A stretch of 64,000 nucleotides of DNA from an uncultured Robinsoniella sp. (GTDB taxonomy: Bacteria; Bacillota; Clostridia; Lachnospirales; Lachnospiraceae), in the NCBI GenBank assembly GCA_900540475.1, contig UQGG01000022.1, forward strand, positions 1 through 64,000, given 5' to 3'. The translations under genes were made by a program, and so were the position numbers. Positions within the stretch are counted from its first letter, which is position 1; every line of letters begins with the position of its first letter. The notes beneath the pieces were generated by a model. The model made no database searches and was not told where the DNA came from. It saw only the letters and a list, made by a program, of their open reading frames with translations. Below are positions 53,907 through 63,790 of this stretch, piece after piece.

Positions 53907-54122
53907 ATAATTAGAAATATACTCAAAAATCTGCCGGATTTCGTGATGATGCTGTAAAATTCCTTTACCATCAATCACTTGTTAGATGGCAGCAAGAAAC
54001 TGCAGCACTGGATTTCTATATAAAGGAGGGATGAGAGGGCAGGAGCCAGGCTGAAAGCAACAGCATAATTTAGGGAAAAATCATTTCATGAAAATGAGCA
54101 ACAGAAAGGGAGAGGTTGATAA

Positions 54123-57100
54123 ATGAAGAAGAAACAATTGTGGAAACGAGTCTTGCCTTTGATTCTAAGTACTTGTATGGTGGTTCAGCCGGTTCTTCCG
54201 GCGAACGCTGCAGGCATTGAAAAAATCGCAGACTCGGCAGACATTGCGGAGCGTGTGGATACAGCAGCGGCGAAAGAGAAAGCCAAAGCAGGAGAAGCTG
54301 CGTCTAACCAGGCGCAGGTCATACCCGGGGAAACAAATGAGATTTATGAAAAAGATTTTTCCAAAGATGGGATAGAAGGTTTCTCTGTGAAAAGCGGATC
54401 AGCAGCGTTAAGTAAGTCTGACGGAAAGCTGCAGGTTCCCGGAAGCGGAACGAAACTGATCATTGATGAAAATTCACCGACACTGAAAAATACTGAGGTA
54501 GAATTTGAAATTGACCCGGCAAATAATAACGGCAGGTTTTATGCTGTTGTGAGATATGCGGGACCGAATTCTTATACGGCAATAGGCAACGGGGGTGTTG
54601 GCGGCAATACGTCACCCTGGTATTTGATAACCGGAGACGGAAAAAAGGTTTCCCTTTTAAGCGGTGCACCGGGAACAGACGGCAATTTATACGGAGACGG
54701 GCAGCGGCTTTATGCAAAACGTGTGAAGCCTTATAAACTTCGTGTAAGAGTGGTTGAAAAGGTGGTTACTGTTTTTCTGGATGGCGCAGAAATATTCAAC
54801 GGAGAAGTGCCCGGGATTTCCATGGATGCCGGCAAGGCGGGTATGTACTTTGAAAATAACGGCGGCGGTATTGGAACTTTTTCGGTATCCTCTCAGAATG
54901 AGTTAGAACCCGCTGCTTTGGATGTAACGGAGAAGGAGATTGCATCTTTGCAGATGTCCGTAAAAGTTGACCAGGCTTTTCCGCGGGTCATCAGTTATAA
55001 TTTAGACGGCAAGACCATGCAGGGACAGGAAATTCCATATTATGTTGTGGAGGTTAACAATAAAGCTTACGTGCCCACGGTTACTTCCGAAATCAATGGA
55101 AACAGGGCAGTCTATCATATGGATGTGAACGGAATGACCTTTGATACGGTATTGACAGTACGGGACAATGTTATGGTTATGACCCTTGAAAACATTGCTG
55201 AGGGAATTAAAACCATTCATTTTCCAAAACACAGCCTGGTATCCGTAAGCAGTGACCAGGAAGGTGCAGCACTTACCGTTAATGATAACCGGGTACAGAA
55301 GAGTGTGGATTTAACAACGAATCCTGCAGAAGACCCGGCATATAAAGAGGCTGTGATCACCGTTGTGAATAACCACGAGCTGGCGGCATCTGTCCGGAAT
55401 GATTCTTCCAAAGAATATGGAGCAGCAGCATACCAGACCATGAAAAACGGAGATCATTACACCACAGGATTGTGGACCAATGAATTTTTAGTTCGGGGGC
55501 TGGATGACCAGGATTACGAGAAACCCTATACGGCAGTGGCAGTCACCGCTGACCGGAACCAGGATGGAAAGATTGATTTCCAGGATGGGGCAATTGCATA
55601 CCGGGATGATTGTTATGGGGATGAATCGGATAAAGAGATTAAAGGTTCCGAAGCAGTTATGAACGCATATACCAGTATCGCCATGAATGTTGGAAGTGCG
55701 GCGCAGTATCCGTTTTTACGTATCTTAGACAATGCGAAAAAGTTCAATCTGGGGACAGACGGATTTCAGCAGATGATTATTATAAAAGGTTATCAGGGAG
55801 AAGGACATGATGCAAGTCATCCTGACTTCGCCAATTATAATAAACGTGCAGGGGGTCTGGAAGATTTTAATACGCTGCTGTCAGAGGGTGAAAAATACAA
55901 CGCTTATTTCGGTGTACATATCAACCACACGGAAATGTATCCGGAAGCCAGCCAGTATGCGGTGGATGAACTGAATACCGGAACCGGAGCATGGAGCTGG
56001 TATGACAGTGCGGTAAATATGATCCGTGAAAATGATATACTAATGGACGGGTCCAAGATTCCCGGCGGAAATATGGAACAGAGACTTCAGCAGCTGAATG
56101 AAGATACCAACGGGAAGCTGAAACTGATATACGTTGATACTTATTTCGACAACCGGTTCGCACCTTACCGCCTGGAAAATGCAATTAACGGGCTGACGGA
56201 TCAGGGAACGGCAGTAGCTACCGAATATCCGGAGAAGATGACTACCAGAAGCGCTTGGGCACATCATATTAACAGTACTTATGCAGGCGCAGGAAATATG
56301 GTGCGGTTTGTCTACAACGGACAAAAGGACATCTTTGGACAGACAAGCCTCTTCCGTGGGGAAGGCAGCCGTGTTAATGGATTTAACGGATGGCAGGGAG
56401 CAGACGATTATTATGCTACTATGAGGGACTTTTTTACAAATGTTCTGCCAAACCGTTTCCTGGCCCAGTACCCCATCAGCCAGTGGACGAATAATGATAA
56501 GGCTGTGTTAGGCAGTAACAATGAAGTTGTAACCGAGATGAAAAACGGAAAAAATGTAATCAGCCTGAATGGGCATGAAGTGGCGTCCGGAAATAAAATC
56601 TTCATACCATGGACAATCGATGGACAGGAAAAGATCTATCATTATAATGAAGCCGGAGGAACAACCAGCTGGACGCTGCCCCAGAGATGGAATTACTCCA
56701 ATGTGAAGCTGTATAAACTCACGTCTACTGGGAAGACAGAGGAACAGATATTAAGCGTAGGTGCAGACAAAACCGTCTCCATAACTGCGGACGCCCGTCA
56801 GGGATATGTGATCTATCCGGGAGATGCGGCAGTAGAGATTCCGGATATGGCTGCCTATGACTGGAGCACAGGAAGCCTGGTAAAAGATATGGGATTTGAC
56901 AGTCATACCTTTGGTAACGGATGGAGTAATATTAATGATAATCCAAAGGTAACATTTACCGATACCAGCATAGGAAATACCATGGTTCAGATTACAGGCA
57001 GTGAGGAAGGCGGAATCAGCCAGGAAATGACCGGGCTTACGCCGGGACAGAGCTACTCAGCTTCTGCATGGATTCGTACCTCTGAGGGAAGAAAGGTGCA

Positions 57101-60100
57101 TTTAGCTATAGAAGATGGGAAGGGAACAAAGCTTGCTGAAAACTATATAGACAGTTCCAATGTAATCTATGGAGTTCATCATACTGATAAGTACAGAGAG
57201 TATTTCCAGAGAGTAAAACTTTCCTTTACGGTACCGGAAGGACAGACAACGGCTGTGATTAAAATCAACGCCGATGCAGGAAGTGAATCCTCCACGGTTA
57301 TGATTGACGATGTGCGGGTTATTCCTGTTACTCTGACAGATCAGGGAGACCATTATTTCTTTGAAGATTTTGAAAATGTGGATCAGGAGTACGGTCCGTT
57401 TGTTTCTACGGAATCAGACCAAAGCCATTTATCCGAAATGAACCAGATCAACGGTGGGCTCACAAACGATGTAATCGAAGGGAACTACTCCCTGAAAATC
57501 CGAAATGGGGACTACATGAGGACGCTTTCTCACCGTGTCCGCCTGAAACCTAATACCACTTATACAGTTGGGCTGGACTATAAGGCATCTGCCGCAAATG
57601 CATTTGCACTAGGAGTAAAATCGGACAAGGCTCTGGCGGCAGAAGATGCAAAAAATGCCGTGCTTGTATTTAAGCCCCTTGGCGGTACGGGTTTTGCTAA
57701 AAAAGAAAGCACGAAAGCAGCTTTTACAACCGGTGATTACGATGATTATTATATTGACCTTAAAAAGCAGAGCGCTTCCGAATATATTATTGATAACTTC
57801 TATGTAAATGAAGGAAAAGATGGGGATATTCAGGAGTATACGTTAAGCTTTGCCCCGGGAGAAGGAACTGTAAGCGGGGAAGACCCAAAAGACATAAAGG
57901 CCACAGAGGGCATGGCAATTGTACTTCCGGAAAATACCTATACCAGAAAAGATTTTGATTTTATCGGATGGAATGACGGAAAGAAGACCTATGATGCCGG
58001 CGCTGTTTACAGCATGCCGGGCAGGAGCATGACGCTGACAGCTGCCTGGGAGGAAGGCGGAATCACTTATACGCAGATTCCAAGCTCCCAGTTAACCGCA
58101 GTGGCAGAAAGCCAGCAAAGTGACACACCGGGAGCTACCGATGGACCTGGAAGCAATGCGGTAGATGGAGATACGGCAACCAAATGGCATTCTGCATACA
58201 GTTCATCCAGTTCCACTCCTGCGGCAGATATTTCCAAGGACAAATACAATGGAATTACCATTGATCTGGGCGGAGTCTACGAGATTGGCAAACTGGAATA
58301 CATTCCAAGGCAGGATGGGGGCAAAAACGGTATCATTACCGGATATAAGCTCTATTACAGCGAAGCAGAGGAAGGGACCTATGAAGAAGGAGCCTTTTTG
58401 GAAGTTCCGGAAGGAAGCGGAACCTGGGCTGGGGATGCTTCTAAGAAAACCGCTAAATTTTCTTTGATAAAAGCACGCAGGCTGATGCTTCGTGCAACCG
58501 CCACATTAGCGGACAGTACTTTTATATCGGCAAGTGAGTTCTATATCTATCAGGCACAGAGAAATAACTATGAATATGAAAAAGCAGAAGTAAAATCAGC
58601 AGCGGCAGACAGTACACAATCCGGATATCCGATTACAAATATGTTAAAGGATGACAATAATATTTACCACAGTGACTGGTCCGGCGGAATCGATATGGCG
58701 AAGGGAATTAACAACAAACTGACCTTTGATTTTGGAGAGACCAGCAAAATAGGCAGGCTGGAATATCTGCCAAGGCAGAGCGGCGGCAATAATGGTATTA
58801 TTACAGAATTTAAATTGTATTACAGTACCACGGCAGACCAGGATGACTGGCAGGAGGTTCCGGGCGGAGAGATCACCTGGGCGGCAGATACGGTTAAGAA
58901 AACAGCTGTATTTACTCCGACAGATGCCAGAAGAATTCAGATGAGGGTACGCCATGCCATGGGCAACCTGTCAGATCCGGCAGATAAATTTATCTCCGGG
59001 CAGTATATGGCATTTTACAAAGCAATTGACAAGGAAGAGCCGGGAGATGAGGATCTGGTTATTACCCCATCTTCCTGCGGCTGCACATTCCAGGATCTGG
59101 TATTTGCTGACCGTAAAATAGTTATACCGAAAAATGCAGATCAGACTACAGTTGAATTATCTGCAAAAGGAATCTTGCTTCCATGTGAAGAACCCGGACA
59201 TGCAGAAGAAAATATCAGCTATTCATTTGAAATTGCAGAGGCAGTGGCGGGGACAACCGTATCCGGAACCGAACTTCGGGTTGGTTCAACGGGAATTATA
59301 AAACTCCGTGCCGCTTCGGAAGTAAACGGAGCGAAAGCGGTACGCACGGCGGTATTTACCGTTGTCAAAGGGGAATACACCGTAACTGCACAGGCAGACC
59401 CGGCAGAAGGCGGATCTGTGGAAGGAACAACAGATGTAGAGGCAAACGGAACAGCGGTGTTAACGGCAGAAGCGAATCCGGGATATCTCTTTGACGGATG
59501 GTATCTGGGAGAAGAAAAAGCAAGCGGTGAACCTGTCTTTACGACACCGGAGATTACAGCAGATACCACCTATGTGGCTAGATTTATCCGTGATTTAAAA
59601 GATGTGACGATTACGGTACAGACCGAGGATGAAACAGCAGGAACCGTATCCGGAGGCGGTACCGTAAAAGAAGGAGAAAAGGTAACGATTACTGCTCAGG
59701 CGAAGGAAGGATATACCTTTGAGGGCTGGTATCTGGAAGGCGTAAAGGTATCCGAAGAAGCAGAATATGAAGTAGAAGCGGCAGAAGATGCAGTTTATAC
59801 GGCGAAGTTTAAAAAGGATGCCCCGGCAAAGGTAACGGTTACCGTACTGTCAGAGGATGAAGAGGCAGGAACCGTATCCGGAGGCGGAGTCGTGAATGCA
59901 GGAGAAAAAGTTCTGATCAGCGCCCGGGCGAAGGAAGGTTACACCTTTGACGGCTGGTATTTAGGAGAAACCAAAGTATCAGATCAGCCGGAATACGAAG
60001 TAGAGGCAGCAGAGGACATTACTTATACCGCCCGATTCAGGAAAAATGAGGTACAGCAGATCACCATTACCGTAGAAGCCACAGAAGGTGGAACGGCGCA

Positions 60101-61514
60101 GGGAACTGCAACGGTAGATCCCGGTACAATGGTAACCATTACAGCGGCCGCCGATGAAGGATATACTTTTGACGGATGGTATCTCAATAACATTAATAAA
60201 TCCAAAGAAGAGGTCTATCAGGTAGAAGCAATTAAAAATGAGACTTATGTGGCTCGTTTTACAAAGGCTGAAGAGCCCCAGCCGGAAACTGTGACGATTA
60301 CCACAGAAGCCCAGCCGGGAGGAACCGTAAGCCAGGGCGGAATTGTTAATAAAGGAGACCTGTTCATCATAACGGCATCTCCGAAGGAAGGCTTCCGGTT
60401 TGCAGGCTGGTATTTGGAAGATCAAAAAGTATCCGATGATTTAAGCCTGGAAGTTGTGGCTGTGGAAGATGCAGTTTATACAGCGCACTTTGAAGAAATA
60501 CCAAAAGAAATGATAACCATAAAGGTTCAGGCTGAAACAGGGGGAACCGCCACAGGAGGTGCTACGGTGGAAGCCGGGGCAGTTGTAACGATTCAGGCAT
60601 CTGCTCAGGAAGGTTACGAATTTGCAGGCTGGTATATCGGGGATATGAAAGTATCATCACAACCGGTTTACACAATAAATGCAATACAGGATACCCTCTA
60701 TTTAGCGAAGTTTGTTAAAAAAGAAGCGCCGAAACCACAAAAAGTTAACGTAACGGTAAAAGCAGAAAAAGGCGGAACGGCAGCGGGTACGAAAACGGTA
60801 GATTCGGGAAGCAGAGTCACCATAACCGCAAAGCCGTCATCAAAATATACGTTCCAGGGATGGTATTTAAAGGGCAAAAAAGTGTCCACATCCGAGAAAT
60901 ACACGGTGACCGTTTATGAAGATACCGTTTATACTGCTAAATTCAAAAAGATAACGGCGCCTGGAAAGGTAACTGGCTTAAAAGCATCCAACCAGACTAC
61001 CGGTAAGATCAGGCTTAGCTGGAAGAAAACCAGCGGTGCACGTGGTTATGAATTAAGCCGCTATAACCCGGCAAAGAGAAAGTGGAGTGTGGTAAAGACT
61101 ACAGGGCAGACCGACATCACCGTGAAAGGCTTAAGCCGCGCAGAGGTGTATAAATTCAGGGTAAGAGCATATTCCATATCCGGAAGTAAAAAGCTGTACG
61201 GAAAATACTCAGCAGCTTTAAAGACAGCTACAGCACCGAAAAAACCGGTACTCTCCGTTAAGAAAGCTTCCAAGACAAGCGTGAAGCTGTCCTGGAAACA
61301 GGGATCGAATGCAGACGGATTTGTAATTTATATGCAGACCGGAAAAGACGGTTTTAAAAAGATAAAAAGTGTACCAGCAGAAACTACGGCATATACAAAG
61401 AAAAATCTGAAAAAGGGCAGAACGTACCAGTTTAAGATTCGTAGTTACAAAAAGGCTGGAAGCAGTAAAGTGTACAGTAAATATTCCAAGACTTTATCTG
61501 TGAAATTGCGTTGA
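54123..61514 (+). CDS. giant secreted GH101 endo-alpha-N-acetylgalactosaminidase, multidomain
   Basis: A 2463-residue secreted enzyme that should release Gal-beta-1,3-GalNAc (core 1) from Ser/Thr of mucins. A signal peptide (residues 1-30, ending PANAAG) and a lectin-like sandwich (about 75-260) precede the GH101 core (about 270-900): GVHINHTEMYPEAS, candidate nucleophile D672 (LIYVDTYFDNR) and candidate acid/base E701 (AVATEYPEKMT). Then come two carbohydrate-binding sandwiches (about 910-1230), an InlB-type repeat, two F5/8 type C domains (about 1315-1640), a C-x-C domain (about 1650-1750), seven 72-residue B-repeats and two FN3 domains. No LPxTG is present. AAAGGGAGAGG precedes the ATG. 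Confidence 0.9.
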   Translation: MKKKQLWKRVLPLILSTCMVVQPVLPANAAGIEKIADSADIAERVDTAAAKEKAKAGEAASNQAQVIPGETNEIYEKDFSKDGIEGFSVKSGSAALSKSDGKLQVPGSGTKLIIDENSPTLKNTEVEFEIDPANNNGRFYAVVRYAGPNSYTAIGNGGVGGNTSPWYLITGDGKKVSLLSGAPGTDGNLYGDGQRLYAKRVKPYKLRVRVVEKVVTVFLDGAEIFNGEVPGISMDAGKAGMYFENNGGGIGTFSVSSQNELEPAALDVTEKEIASLQMSVKVDQAFPRVISYNLDGKTMQGQEIPYYVVEVNNKAYVPTVTSEINGNRAVYHMDVNGMTFDTVLTVRDNVMVMTLENIAEGIKTIHFPKHSLVSVSSDQEGAALTVNDNRVQKSVDLTTNPAEDPAYKEAVITVVNNHELAASVRNDSSKEYGAAAYQTMKNGDHYTTGLWTNEFLVRGLDDQDYEKPYTAVAVTADRNQDGKIDFQDGAIAYRDDCYGDESDKEIKGSEAVMNAYTSIAMNVGSAAQYPFLRILDNAKKFNLGTDGFQQMIIIKGYQGEGHDASHPDFANYNKRAGGLEDFNTLLSEGEKYNAYFGVHINHTEMYPEASQYAVDELNTGTGAWSWYDSAVNMIRENDILMDGSKIPGGNMEQRLQQLNEDTNGKLKLIYVDTYFDNRFAPYRLENAINGLTDQGTAVATEYPEKMTTRSAWAHHINSTYAGAGNMVRFVYNGQKDIFGQTSLFRGEGSRVNGFNGWQGADDYYATMRDFFTNVLPNRFLAQYPISQWTNNDKAVLGSNNEVVTEMKNGKNVISLNGHEVASGNKIFIPWTIDGQEKIYHYNEAGGTTSWTLPQRWNYSNVKLYKLTSTGKTEEQILSVGADKTVSITADARQGYVIYPGDAAVEIPDMAAYDWSTGSLVKDMGFDSHTFGNGWSNINDNPKVTFTDTSIGNTMVQITGSEEGGISQEMTGLTPGQSYSASAWIRTSEGRKVHLAIEDGKGTKLAENYIDSSNVIYGVHHTDKYREYFQRVKLSFTVPEGQTTAVIKINADAGSESSTVMIDDVRVIPVTLTDQGDHYFFEDFENVDQEYGPFVSTESDQSHLSEMNQINGGLTNDVIEGNYSLKIRNGDYMRTLSHRVRLKPNTTYTVGLDYKASAANAFALGVKSDKALAAEDAKNAVLVFKPLGGTGFAKKESTKAAFTTGDYDDYYIDLKKQSASEYIIDNFYVNEGKDGDIQEYTLSFAPGEGTVSGEDPKDIKATEGMAIVLPENTYTRKDFDFIGWNDGKKTYDAGAVYSMPGRSMTLTAAWEEGGITYTQIPSSQLTAVAESQQSDTPGATDGPGSNAVDGDTATKWHSAYSSSSSTPAADISKDKYNGITIDLGGVYEIGKLEYIPRQDGGKNGIITGYKLYYSEAEEGTYEEGAFLEVPEGSGTWAGDASKKTAKFSLIKARRLMLRATATLADSTFISASEFYIYQAQRNNYEYEKAEVKSAAADSTQSGYPITNMLKDDNNIYHSDWSGGIDMAKGINNKLTFDFGETSKIGRLEYLPRQSGGNNGIITEFKLYYSTTADQDDWQEVPGGEITWAADTVKKTAVFTPTDARRIQMRVRHAMGNLSDPADKFISGQYMAFYKAIDKEEPGDEDLVITPSSCGCTFQDLVFADRKIVIPKNADQTTVELSAKGILLPCEEPGHAEENISYSFEIAEAVAGTTVSGTELRVGSTGIIKLRAASEVNGAKAVRTAVFTVVKGEYTVTAQADPAEGGSVEGTTDVEANGTAVLTAEANPGYLFDGWYLGEEKASGEPVFTTPEITADTTYVARFIRDLKDVTITVQTEDETAGTVSGGGTVKEGEKVTITAQAKEGYTFEGWYLEGVKVSEEAEYEVEAAEDAVYTAKFKKDAPAKVTVTVLSEDEEAGTVSGGGVVNAGEKVLISARAKEGYTFDGWYLGETKVSDQPEYEVEAAEDITYTARFRKNEVQQITITVEATEGGTAQGTATVDPGTMVTITAAADEGYTFDGWYLNNINKSKEEVYQVEAIKNETYVARFTKAEEPQPETVTITTEAQPGGTVSQGGIVNKGDLFIITASPKEGFRFAGWYLEDQKVSDDLSLEVVAVEDAVYTAHFEEIPKEMITIKVQAETGGTATGGATVEAGAVVTIQASAQEGYEFAGWYIGDMKVSSQPVYTINAIQDTLYLAKFVKKEAPKPQKVNVTVKAEKGGTAAGTKTVDSGSRVTITAKPSSKYTFQGWYLKGKKVSTSEKYTVTVYEDTVYTAKFKKITAPGKVTGLKASNQTTGKIRLSWKKTSGARGYELSRYNPAKRKWSVVKTTGQTDITVKGLSRAEVYKFRVRAYSISGSKKLYGKYSAALKTATAPKKPVLSVKKASKTSVKLSWKQGSNADGFVIYMQTGKDGFKKIKSVPAETTAYTKKNLKKGRTYQFKIRSYKKAGSSKVYSKYSKTLSVKLR
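59376..60955 (+). repeat. seven tandem InlB-type B-repeats in the GH101 gene
   Basis: Seven units of about 72 residues (about 215-225 bp) each carry GGT-V, Y-F-GWY and VYTA-F. Copies two and three are the most similar (AGTVSGGG in both). They resemble divergent InlB B-repeats, usually rigid stalk modules of surface proteins. Confidence 0.88.
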
Positions 61515-61555
61515 TAAAACAACGTTAATAAAACAACGTTAATAAAACAATGTTA
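61513..61555 (+). repeat. three 14-bp direct repeats directly after GH101
   Basis: ATAAAACAACGTTA occurs twice and ATAAAACAATGTTA once, head to tail, starting at the stop codon. They are non-coding and lie just before the terminator stem. Confidence 0.9.
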
Positions 61556-61565
61556 AGCTAACATT

Positions 61566-61637
61566 AGCAGGGCAGTGATTCGTGAGACTGATAGACATAA
61601 AATGTTTATCACCGGGAACCACTGCTCTGCTTTTTTG
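61566..61637 (+). terminator. terminator after GH101
   Basis: AGCAGGGCAGTG and CACTGCTCTGCT pair over a loop of about 40 nt, followed by TTTTTT. It separates the glycosidase from the ATPase/TOPRIM pair. Confidence 0.8.
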
Positions 61638-61719
61638 CTTTTAGAAGCAGTGTGCCGCATACAAACCCTTGGAACAGGGGATAATGTAAGATAATTCATA
61701 TGCCCAAGGAGAGATAATC

Positions 61720-63117
61720 ATGGATGACATCATTGTGCGGTTACATTCTGTTGAAATAAAAAATATTAAAAATACTACTTATGGAAAAGTTGAAATGCCT
61801 TCCCGGATACACCAGAGCCTGGTTCTGGATGACTCTGAAATATTGGGGATTTACGGGCAAAACGGTTCGGGAAAGACAACGGTAATTGATACTCTTTTTT
61901 ACGTTCAGAAGATCATGATGGGGCTAAGCATCCCGGAGGAACTGGTCAATTATATTACAAACGGGCAGGAGTATGCCAAAGTTAAGGCTGTGTTTCTGGT
62001 GAGCGGAAGGGAAAGGCAGTTTGAAGTGGAATATGAGATCTGGTTTCGCAAAACCGAAGAAAATACCGCAGTTATTTCCAGAGAGGCCTTATCCGCAGCC
62101 AGGATTGTACAGGGGGAGATTCAGGAAAATCTGCTGTTTATGGAGTATACCACTGAAGATGCGGATTGTATCTTTACCCCGAAAGAGATGCTGGAGGAAG
62201 TCACCAGCGGAAACGCCGAGAACGGAACCAACCTGATCGTTGCCAAGAAAGTAGCCCAGATTCATAACTGTTCCTATATCTTTGGGGAAACCAGCCGGGA
62301 GATCTTCTGCAATGAAAGCGGAGTAAACTTCTTAGATTATGCCTTTATCATCCAGTCCTTATATAACTATGCCATGATGGATCTGTTTGTCATCCGGGAT
62401 TCTCATTCCGGTGCCATCAGTGCGGACTTTCTGCTCCCGGTGGCTTTCCGGGTAACAGACCGGAAATCTGCAACCAGAGGAGATTTTGTAATTGCCTTAA
62501 AGGAGCCTACCCTTGTAGAAGAAAGCCGTTTTGAACTGCTAAAACAGATCGTGGGGGAAATCAACATCGTGTTAGCCACAATTATTCCTGGAATGACACT
62601 GGATATCCGGGACTATGGGCAGCAGCTGGTAGAAAACGGCGGAATAGGAAGGAAGGTAGACCTGACATCCAGGCGGGGAGATATCGAAATACCAATCCGC
62701 TTTGAATCCGACGGTATCGTTAAGATTATATCCATTTTAAATGTACTGATCCGGGCATACAGTGATCCGGGCATCTGCCTGGTTGTGGATGAACTGGATG
62801 CCGGAATCTACGAATACCTGCTGGGTGAACTGCTGGATATCTTTAATAAGGGGGCAAAAGGACAGCTGGTCTTTACTTCACACAATCTTAGAGCATTAGA
62901 GATGCTGGGTAACGACAGTATTTTATTTTCCACAGCCAACCCCGGCAACCGCTATATCCGCATGCAGAATACGGCAAACAGCCTCAATCTGCGGGATGCC
63001 TATATCAGAAGCATCACCTTAGGCGGGCAGCAGGAATGCATCTATACGGATACGGACAGCATTAAGATTGCCAGGTCATTTCGTAAAGCGGGGAGGGAAA
63101 TTACAAATGCCAGATAA
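61720..63117 (+). CDS. AAA-ATPase of an ATPase/TOPRIM pair
   Basis: A 465-residue ABC/SMC-like ATPase of the AAA_15/AAA_21 type. Walker A is GQNGSGKTT (G46-T54), the signature-like segment is ESDGIVKIISILN, Walker B is CLVVDELDAG (D357, E358), and FTSHNLRAL is the H-loop. Such ATPases with a separate TOPRIM or RloB-like partner occur in abortive infection and other anti-phage systems (RloA/RloB, AriA/AriB). AAGGAGA stands before the ATG. The downstream gene overlaps by 11 nt. Which known system it belongs to, if any, cannot be read here. Confidence 0.8.
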   Translation: MDDIIVRLHSVEIKNIKNTTYGKVEMPSRIHQSLVLDDSEILGIYGQNGSGKTTVIDTLFYVQKIMMGLSIPEELVNYITNGQEYAKVKAVFLVSGRERQFEVEYEIWFRKTEENTAVISREALSAARIVQGEIQENLLFMEYTTEDADCIFTPKEMLEEVTSGNAENGTNLIVAKKVAQIHNCSYIFGETSREIFCNESGVNFLDYAFIIQSLYNYAMMDLFVIRDSHSGAISADFLLPVAFRVTDRKSATRGDFVIALKEPTLVEESRFELLKQIVGEINIVLATIIPGMTLDIRDYGQQLVENGGIGRKVDLTSRRGDIEIPIRFESDGIVKIISILNVLIRAYSDPGICLVVDELDAGIYEYLLGELLDIFNKGAKGQLVFTSHNLRALEMLGNDSILFSTANPGNRYIRMQNTANSLNLRDAYIRSITLGGQQECIYTDTDSIKIARSFRKAGREITNAR

Positions 63118-63790
63118 AGAGAAAAAAGTAATTATTTTTATTGTGGAAGGCCCGAGCGATGAAGGAGCAATCGGATCTATCATGCAGGAATTTTTCTCAA
63201 CCAGCGAGGTTAAGTTTCATGTAATTCACGGAGATATTACTGCTAGGGGAAGTGTGGACTCAGATACCATCATTAAAAAAATCAACGCATGTATGGAAGA
63301 GGTCAAAACAAAATACCGGTATACGGATGAAGATATCCTGAAAGTAATTCACCTGTCTGATCTGGACGGAGCTTTTGTGGACGCCAAAAATGTAGTACAG
63401 AAAAAGTCCGGTCCCACAGTTTATTATACGGATCATATTGAAACATCTAATGTGGGATCTCTGATCAAGCGCAATGAGCTGAAGTCAGAATTATTATATA
63501 AATTATCCGCTACCGGTAAAATTAATGAAGTGCCCTACCGCATTTATTATATGTCCTGCAATCTGGAGCATGTTCTGTTTAATGAGCTGCGGGAGTTTAC
63601 CAGCGAAGAAAAATGGGAGTACTCAGACACCTTTGCAGAACAGTTCGAGGGAAAGCCGGAAGAATTTATCGAGTTCCTGGGGAAAAACCGGGTGGCGGTG
63701 GACGGAACCTATAAGGAGACCTGGGATTTTATTCAGGAAGGAGATAATTCTCTGAACCGGTATACTAATTTCCAGCTGGCGTTCCAGTAA
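63107..63790 (+). CDS. TOPRIM-like partner of the ATPase (putative nuclease)
   Basis: A 227-residue protein. IIFIVEGPSDEGAIGSI places E14 as the TOPRIM glutamate, and IHLSDLDGAFVD gives the DxD pair (D85, D87) that binds metal. The rest (YYMSCNLEHVLFNELREF) has no family I recognise with certainty. ATG 63107 has GGGAGGG 9 nt upstream and overlaps the ATPase gene by 11 nt, so the two proteins should form a complex. Nuclease activity is inferred from the TOPRIM residues. Confidence 0.75.
   Translation: MPDKEKKVIIFIVEGPSDEGAIGSIMQEFFSTSEVKFHVIHGDITARGSVDSDTIIKKINACMEEVKTKYRYTDEDILKVIHLSDLDGAFVDAKNVVQKKSGPTVYYTDHIETSNVGSLIKRNELKSELLYKLSATGKINEVPYRIYYMSCNLEHVLFNELREFTSEEKWEYSDTFAEQFEGKPEEFIEFLGKNRVAVDGTYKETWDFIQEGDNSLNRYTNFQLAFQ

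Noticed and set aside
54020..54054. Seven-codon frame with AAGGAGGG before GH101
   Set aside because: The ribosome site touches the ATG with no spacing, and the peptide is too short to judge without data on translation.
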